From NCBI GenBank assembly GCA_018873225.1, contig JAEILZ010000008.1, forward strand, positions 930,001-994,000: DNA of 64,000 bases, written 5' to 3'. A program made the translations under genes and the position numbers. Position 1 is the stretch's first letter; every line of letters begins with the position of its first letter. Shown here one piece after another: positions 57,971 to 64,000 of the stretch. The DNA comes from [Phialemoniopsis] sp. UDSM-2020. Taxonomy: Eukaryota; Ascomycota; Sordariomycetes; Thyridiales; Thyridiaceae. The notes below the pieces were generated by a model that did no database searches, was not told the origin of the DNA, and saw only the letters and a list, made by a program, of their open reading frames with translations.

Positions 57971-59327
57971 ATGGCTCCCAAGAACGCTCTTGTTTTCGGT
58001 ATGCCAATATCAATCCAAAATGCAAGACTAGAATGCTGACTGCTCGCCAGGCGCCAGTGGTATCACTGGCTGGGCCATCGTGAACCAGATTCTCAATGGA
58101 TTCCCCACGCCCGACACCTTTGATTCGGTCACGGCGCTCACCAACCGGCCGTTGAGTGCCGAAGCTGCCCTCTGGCCTCAGACTTCCAAGCTGCAGGTTG
58201 TCAGCGGCATCAATCTCCAGAACCCCGCCGGCCAAGAAGCATTGGAGGCCGAGATCAAGGAAAAGGTGAAGGGCATTGAGAATGTTACCCACGTCTACTT
58301 TTTCGGTAAGATGCTCCATGCACCGAAATTCCCGTGCTCCGTCTTTCTACATGTGTGCAACACATTGCAAATCCCTTCATTTTTGTGATTGCCTTTGTGC
58401 TGACTGTGGGGCTGCGACCTCAAAGCCTACATCATGACCGAGGACCCCAAACAAGAGTGCTCCGTGAACGAGCACCTGATCAAGGCTGCTGTCACCGCCG
58501 TCGAGCACCTCTCGTCAAAGCTCGAGTTTGTCGTCCTGCCGACCGGCACAAAGAGGTACGGTGTCCACCTCCTCGAGGAGAACTTCCCCTTCCACAAGGA
58601 CACGCCCCTCAAGGAGTCGCTGGGGAGGATACCCGAGCCCTACGCCTCCGAGATGTTCTACTACACCCAGATGGACATGCTCAAGCAGATGTCGGTGGGC
58701 AAGTCCTGGACCTGGTGCGAGGTCATTCCCGACATGATCAACGGCTTTGTGCCCAACAACAACATCTACTGCCTGGCCCAGGTCCTGGCCACCTACCTCT
58801 CCTTCTACGCCGAGAAGCACGGCAAGGGCGCCGAGTGCGCGTTCCCCGGGACGGAAAAGTCGTGGAGGAACCTTACCACCGACAGCAGCCAGGATATCTG
58901 CGCCAAGGTGTCGATCATGGCCTCGCTGCAGCCCGAGAAGAGTGCCGAGCAGGGCTACAACGCCGGCGACACCGCGGAGCCCGTGACCTGGGAGAAGAAG
59001 TGGCCCGTCATCTGCGAGTACTTTGGCCTCAAGGGCACCCCGCCGCCGGCTGGTGGGTCCGGTCCCGAGCCACGCTCGTACCTGGCCGAGCACTTTGACG
59101 AGTGGAAGGAGTTTGAGAAGAAGCACGGCCTGCAGTCCGGCCGCGTGGGCAACGACCGCAGCTTTGGCGGCTTTGCCTACTTCATCATGACCATGCTCAA
59201 CTTTGACCGCCACATGGACATGACCAAGACGAACGACATGATGGGCAAGTACGCCGAGGACGTCGACGCCAAGAAGGCCTGGTGGACAGCATTTGACCGT
59301 TTCAAGAAGGCAAACATTATTCCGTAA
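57971..59327 (+). CDS. PRISE-like NADPH reductase (progesterone 5-beta-reductase/iridoid-synthase family; SirQ-like)
   Basis: Exons 57971-57998 (28 bp), 58051-58305 and 58426-59327; 394 aa. The cofactor motif is split by intron 1: NALVFG|ASGITGWAIV. The family motifs are VTHVYFFG|AYIM, LPTGTKRYGVHL (Lys/Tyr region of PRISE enzymes) and EMFYYTQMDML (catalytic Tyr region). WTWCEVIPDMINGFVPNN and FAYFIMTMLNFDR follow. PRISE enzymes reduce activated C=C bonds (enones, enals) with NADPH; fungal relatives occur in secondary-metabolite clusters (for example SirQ). The substrate is unknown. Its place between a BVMO and an acyl-CoA dehydrogenase would fit enone reduction of a cyclic ketone before ring oxygenation. 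Length and motif order are normal. Confidence 0.88.
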
Positions 59328-60127
59328 GGGACTAATCTGATGTTGTATGCGTGTCATGGATATACCACACGAGTACCGTGCTCAATTTACATGTAGTCGA
59401 ATTCATTCTACTTGGGTAAAGCGCGAAGCGAAGCCGAGGCTGGAGGGGAGCACGCCCATCCCGGCCTAAAGTCAATCATTTTCAGTGATTTATGTACCTA
59501 CATGCTCTCTTCGATTTACTTTGTTGTTCATGCCCAAGAGATGTCGGTGCACATTTTCTTGGCTATTGCATTCGGAAATCCAACGAATCGCTTTTTCCGC
59601 AACCTTTTTTTTTTTTTTGAACACCTCCAGTGCTGCAGCTTGCGAATTATGAGAGCGACACCTGAGCTCCAAAAGGCGCGCGCGCCCCTAGCATCTCACG
59701 CCACTGAGGAGGACCCTATTTTTTTTTTTTTAGGGGAAATCTGGGGATGGGGTGGCCTGCTTTTTAGACTTGCCGCGGCAAAGCTGCGGGGATCGGCAGG
59801 GAAGAGAACACCCGCCCTGCGAATTCGGGCTGCTGGTATTGGCAGCTCCAACAGACCATTATTACCTTGGTAGACCATGGCCTGAGAAACTAGATCCCAG
59901 GCTCTGGAGAACGCCGTGGTCTGAGTTCGTTTTGGTGGTTATATTGATTCGTGATCCTAATATTCCTTACTTGATTAGCACACTCTTGCTTCTGATTTCC
60001 CATTTCCTCAGGCCTGTACCACGAGCTCACAATTCCCATACCTCGTCTACACGCTGCCTGAGCAGTCTCCTCTTCAGACTTTTTGTATACCCTCTTGCCA
60101 ACTCATTCCAGGCACCTTCCTCAAATC
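59328..60127. other. Intergenic region / promoter of acyl-CoA dehydrogenase gene
   Basis: Contains T-runs at about 59606-59618 and 59719-59731 and a CT-rich leader before the ATG at 60128. No gene seen. Confidence 0.45.
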
Positions 60128-61495
60128 ATGTCTCCCTCCTCGAGCGCGGTCGACAACCCGGCCTTCCAGCACCCTGCCTTCAACCGCATCCCACCATGGG
60201 TCAGGGCAAAGCTGTCGCCCATGGCCATTGAGAAGATCCAGGCCGTCTACGAGTGGGTAGAGAATGAGTGCATCCCGAGGGAGCAGATCATGAAGGCGCA
60301 GCTCGAGGGCCGGCGCTGGGTTACGCCCCCTCTGCTGCACGAGCTGCGCGAAGAGGCCAAGAAGCGCGGCCTCTTCAACCTCTTCCTGCCCAACCACTTC
60401 AAGGAGAGCCCCGGCCTGACCAACCTCGAGTACTCGTGCTGTGCCGAGCTCATGGGCCGGTGCTACTGGGCCCAGCACACCATGAACTGCCACGCCCCCG
60501 AGACGGGCAACATCGAGCTGCTCGCCAAGTACTGCAACGAGGAGCAGAAGAAGAAGTGGCTGATGCCCCTGATGGAGGGCACCGCGTCCTCGGCCTACTC
60601 CATGACCGAGCCCGACGTCGCCAGCTCCGACGCCACCAACATCGGCATCCGCATCACCCGCGAGGGCAACGAGTACGTCATCAACGGCCGCAAGCTCTAC
60701 GGCAACTGCCTGTGGAACAAGGACCTCACCTTCTACATCCTCATGGGCCTGTCCGACCCGGAGAACCCGGACAAGTGGCACCGCCACACCATGCTCATCG
60801 TGCCCTGCAACACGCCCGGCATCCAGCAGGTCCGCAACCTGACCATCATGGGCTACGACCACGCCCCCGACGGCCACGGCGAGTACGTCTACACCAACGT
60901 CCGCGTGCCCGTCGAGAACGTCATCCTCGGCGAGGGCCGCGCCTTCGAGATCGCCCAGGGCCGCCTCGGCCCCGGCCGCATCCACCACTGCATGCGCCTC
61001 ATCGGCCAGTGCGAGCGCGCCTACGAGCTGGCCCTGATCCGCTGCACCGACCCGCGCAAGAAGCCGCGCGGCAAGCTCATCGGCGAGTTCGACTCCAACA
61101 TTGAGCGCATGGCGCAGATGCGGCTCGAGGTCGACCAGGCGCGCCTCGTCGTGCTCAACGCCGCCGACACCATGGACCTGCTCGGCAATAAGGCCGGCAA
61201 GCGCGCCATCGCCCAGAGCAAGATCCTCATCCCCAACATGGCCACCAAGTGGATCGACGAGTGCATGCAGATCTACGGCGGCATGGGCGTCACCCAGCAC
61301 ACGCCGCTGCCCGAGATGTGGACCTACGCCCGCTTCGTCCGCCTCGCCGACGGGCCCGACGCCGCCCACCGGCACCAGGTCGGCCGCGAGGAGATGAAGA
61401 CGGCCGCCGGCTTCAGGGAAAGAAACGAGGTCTACAAGCAGCGGTACAAGAAGTTTGCCGAGCAGTACGGCGAGAAGTACGTGTCGTTTGACTAG
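60128..61495 (+). CDS. Acyl-CoA dehydrogenase (ACAD10/11-like)
   Basis: Single exon; 455 aa from the ATG at 60128 (an upstream in-frame extension has only a TTG start). Domain order is normal: helical N-domain (LREEAKKRGLFNLFLP), FAD-binding signature YSMTEPDVASSDATNIG, beta domain (YVINGRKLYGN), then C-terminal helices with GRIHHCMRLIGQCERAYEL, SKILIPNMATKW and QIYGGMGVTQHTPLPEMW. The ACAD11-like type is indicated by FLPNHFKESPGLTNLEYS and HAPETGNIELL. No aminoglycoside-phosphotransferase-like domain is attached, unlike animal ACAD11. No mitochondrial presequence is obvious and the C-terminus is not a PTS1. It removes two hydrogens from an acyl-CoA. It may process the hydroxy-acyl chain produced by BVMO ring opening, which is inference. 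Confidence 0.93.
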   Translation: MSPSSSAVDNPAFQHPAFNRIPPWVRAKLSPMAIEKIQAVYEWVENECIPREQIMKAQLEGRRWVTPPLLHELREEAKKRGLFNLFLPNHFKESPGLTNLEYSCCAELMGRCYWAQHTMNCHAPETGNIELLAKYCNEEQKKKWLMPLMEGTASSAYSMTEPDVASSDATNIGIRITREGNEYVINGRKLYGNCLWNKDLTFYILMGLSDPENPDKWHRHTMLIVPCNTPGIQQVRNLTIMGYDHAPDGHGEYVYTNVRVPVENVILGEGRAFEIAQGRLGPGRIHHCMRLIGQCERAYELALIRCTDPRKKPRGKLIGEFDSNIERMAQMRLEVDQARLVVLNAADTMDLLGNKAGKRAIAQSKILIPNMATKWIDECMQIYGGMGVTQHTPLPEMWTYARFVRLADGPDAAHRHQVGREEMKTAAGFRERNEVYKQRYKKFAEQYGEKYVSFD

Positions 61496-61865
61496 ATTGC
61501 GGAACGCACAAGGAAGGGATTCAGGTCACGGGCATCGGATCTGCTTGGATGCCTTTGGTGTTGAATAGTGTCATCATTTAACAGCGATGTTTGAATTAAA
61601 ATAAGACTTGCATACCCAATGAACAGAGTCCAAGTGTACGCGTGTTTGTCAAGCCGTGCTAATCAAAGTGTGATACATCCCCATGGGGAACACCAGACAG
61701 CCGTGGTGGAGTACGAGCCATGAAGGCTGCTTTTTGGCTACCTCAGCATGTATTGGACCTAAACTGAATATCCGTGCTACTTTCCTACCAGCATTGCCTG
61801 TATCCCGTGGGCAAACAGGTGTACATCCTCGTCACTTCGTCTCTCATAATACTGCTCAACACTAC
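61496..61865. other. Intergenic region between convergent genes
   Basis: AT-richer 3' flanks of the acyl-CoA dehydrogenase and alcohol dehydrogenase genes. Confidence 0.4.
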
Positions 61866-63019
61866 TTAATTAAACACGACCGCAGTCCGCTTGGTGCTAA
61901 CGCCTCTCTTCATCTCGTCTACCATGTCCGCCAGAGACTCCAAGCCCGGCCGGATGTCGACGTTGGGCATGATGCCATGCTTGCCTGTAAAGTCGACGGC
62001 CTTCTGCATCCGCGGTGCGATGCTCGTGTTCTCCGCCAGGATGCGGAACTTGCCAAGAACCAGGTCCATTGGGTTGATCTGGATGTTTTCCTTGGCTATG
62101 CCGACAATCATTAGGACTCCACCGATGCGAATGACCCGCGGGGCATTGTTGTGGGCCACCGTGACGTCGGTGTAGACGATGGCCGCGTGGACGCCGCCGT
62201 CGGTCAGCTTCTTGATCTCGTTGTCGTAGTCCGGGTTGGTGCGCGAGTTGAAGATGGCGTCGGCGCCCAGCTTCTTGGTCTCCTCGAGAACCTTGTCGGC
62301 GACGTCGATCCCGACGACCTTGAGGCCCATGGCCTTGGCGTACTGCGTCGCGACCTGGCCCAGACCGCCGCACCCGATGATGCCAACCCACTGGCCCGGC
62401 TTCAGGTCGCAACTGTCGAGGGAGTGGAAGGTAGTGATGCCCGCGCAGAACACGGGAGAGGCCCGGGTCAGGTCCCAGACCTTCTCGTCGAGGATGGCGC
62501 AGTTGCGGTAGTCCACAATGGCGTACTCCTGGAAGAAGCCGTTTGTGCTGAATCCGTGGAGCAGCGTCTTGCCTTCCTTGCAGAAGAACTGATGTCTCGT
62601 GCAGCCTTCGCACTCGTGGCAGTCCTTAAGCCAGTACAGAAAACCGACGGCATCTCCAATCTTGAACCCTTTGCCTTCGGCGGAGGAGTCGATCTGGACG
62701 ATGTGGCCGACGCCCTCGTGGCCGAGGGTGACGGGGTCATCGAGCGCCGGGTGTTCCATGTTCATGAGGTCACTATGGCAAAGAGATGCCGACCGAATCT
62801 TGACAAGGAACTCATTAGGTCCTGGGGTCGGTACCGGGATCTCATTGACGACGATCTTGGATTGTTTCTATGTGATGGTGGTGAGTTTTGCACAACGAGG
62901 TTTATCGTACCATCTGAACTGCACTTGCACTCAGGGCTTTTCTAGCAGATGAGACTTACCGGATCATATTGACCGGCCTTCATGGACTTGGGGATTATGG
63001 GGGACGTGACTGAGCCCAT
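61866..63019 (-). CDS. Zinc-dependent alcohol dehydrogenase (MDR family)
   Basis: Exons 63019-62960 and 62867-61866; 353 aa. The catalytic zinc ligands lie in SLCHSDLM and TLGHEGVGHI. The structural-zinc loop is CHECEGCTRHQFFC with four cysteines. The cofactor motif is VGIIGCGGLGQVATQYAKAMG followed by VVGIDVADK, where the Asp favours NAD. The splice joins YDP to KQSKIVVNEIPVPTPGPNE, giving the standard N-terminal beta strands. It is a cytosolic medium-chain alcohol dehydrogenase that interconverts primary or secondary alcohols and their carbonyls. Next to the BVMO, PRISE-like and ACAD genes it could supply the ketone that the BVMO oxygenates. General fermentative ADH function is the alternative. 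Confidence 0.92.
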
Positions 63020-64000
63020 TTTGAATAGCTGATGTGCTGTGTCACTGTGAACAAGGGGTCCTAGAGAACGACCGGATCACCAGTACGTGCTGTTTTGAGA
63101 ATGAAGTACAAAATGAAGTCAATGAAGTCTTTCACATTGCTGCTATGATCTTAACACTACTGTTCTGTCCTCATTATGAAGGGCTGGTAGGGAGAACGCC
63201 CCTCACGCGGACGGGTGATGGACTCCTCTAGGTTCCCGCAACACTCCTTGGGCAGTGTGATGGCTATTACTGCCAGTTCTACGGGATCGCTTTTTCCACT
63301 CCAGTCCCGTTGTCTGTCAGGGTGAGGGGAAGACAGCGCTAAGACCAGAAGCCACTCCCTCACTTACGAAACCGTGGGGTAGCCTACACACGCGTTCGGC
63401 GTCTCTTGCTGAAGATCACTTACACAAGAGAGTAGCTGTGCCTCAGAAGCTATGCCTTGGCAGACGCTGGGTCATGTTAATACCAGGTGCTCGGCCATAC
63501 GGCTGATGTTGTCTACGACTTCCGACCTTGAAATGGGCAAATTAGTCCGGCATGGCTGGATTAGATCTGTAGTAACCGAATCTAATATTGATTGCTGCTG
63601 AAAAGGGCTGTGTCAATCATAGGTCTGTTTAGATACCTTTCTCTCTGTCACCAGAGTGAATTATCCTACGATCTTATCCATCGACGCCGAGATTCCGTCC
63701 TGCGTGCTACAGAGGAGAGTGCTTATTGCAGCAATTTCTAGGTTAGTGGGTCAAGGATGACCCCACGGGGTCGCACGTATCTACTCAATTGAACGGCCCC
63801 CTGCTGGAGATTGTTGATGTGGTGTCAGCATTGTACATCGTCCTTCCCGATATCCTGCACCACCATCGACAGACAACAGGAGCTGAAGAACGTGAGAATT
63901 GAACGAGTTCCACAATCTTTGTCATGTTGGCGGCCCCCGCAACTTCAGTCGAGCAGAAGGAGGTTCCTGAAAAGAGAATCTCGAGTTGAGTCAGGAGTCG
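63020..64000. other. Intergenic region at right edge
   Basis: No convincing gene or RNA was recognised in the last 980 bp. The left part is the 5' flank of the alcohol dehydrogenase gene. Confidence 0.4.

Noticed and set aside
60074..61375. 433-codon minus-strand frame
   Set aside because: Antisense of the single-exon acyl-CoA dehydrogenase; low-complexity Val/Gly/Asp composition typical of reverse reading.

Overview
The window is nuclear DNA from a filamentous ascomycete (Pezizomycotina, probably a Sordariomycete; the class is inference). Most genes are split by short spliceosomal introns of about 50-130 bp with GTAAGT/GTATGT-type donors and CTGAC/CTAAC-like branch sites. Coding exons are GC-rich, and there are Zn2Cys6 regulators, a UapA-type purine permease, a Dal5-type MFS carrier, a JIP5 WD40 protein and a GPI-type cell-wall mucin. 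All exon structures were read by eye from reading frame, splice motifs and protein continuity. No rRNA, tRNA or CRISPR was found.

Layout. 1-408 (-): start of a small secreted protein that runs off the left edge. 409-8758: 8.3 kb with no convincing gene. 8759-10839 (+): GPI-type Ser/Thr/Pro-rich wall protein with internal repeats. 12672-31811: eight contiguous genes that look like one nitrogen-catabolic cluster: a DAL81/TamA-like activator, an M20 carbamoylase/amidohydrolase, a DUF1989-polysaccharide-deacetylase-like fusion, an FAD aromatic hydroxylase, a Dal5-type transporter, a second regulator without a zinc cluster, an SDR and a xanthine/urate-type permease. 33564-42287: MARVEL protein, GH18 chitinase, JIP5, 3-dehydroshikimate dehydratase and a Sulfotransfer_4-type protein. 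43721-43933: decayed Ty3/gypsy pol fragment. 44626-49495: SDR and a large Zn2Cys6 regulator. 53171-63019: Baeyer-Villiger monooxygenase, PRISE-like reductase, acyl-CoA dehydrogenase and zinc alcohol dehydrogenase, which may together oxidise a cyclic alcohol or ketone.

How the genes may work together. In the 12.7-31.8 kb block the two transporters would import a purine-like or ureide/imide compound. The flavin hydroxylase and SDR would modify the ring. The fusion protein (DUF1989 relatives are C-N deiminases; its second half belongs with PuuE-type allantoinase and imidase proteins) would deiminate and open the ring. The M20 enzyme would release carbamoyl nitrogen. A DAL81/TamA-like activator with five GATA (AreA/NIT2-type) sites in its 5' flank fits nitrogen control. 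The substrate is not known from sequence. This cluster is the strongest candidate in the window for an undescribed system.
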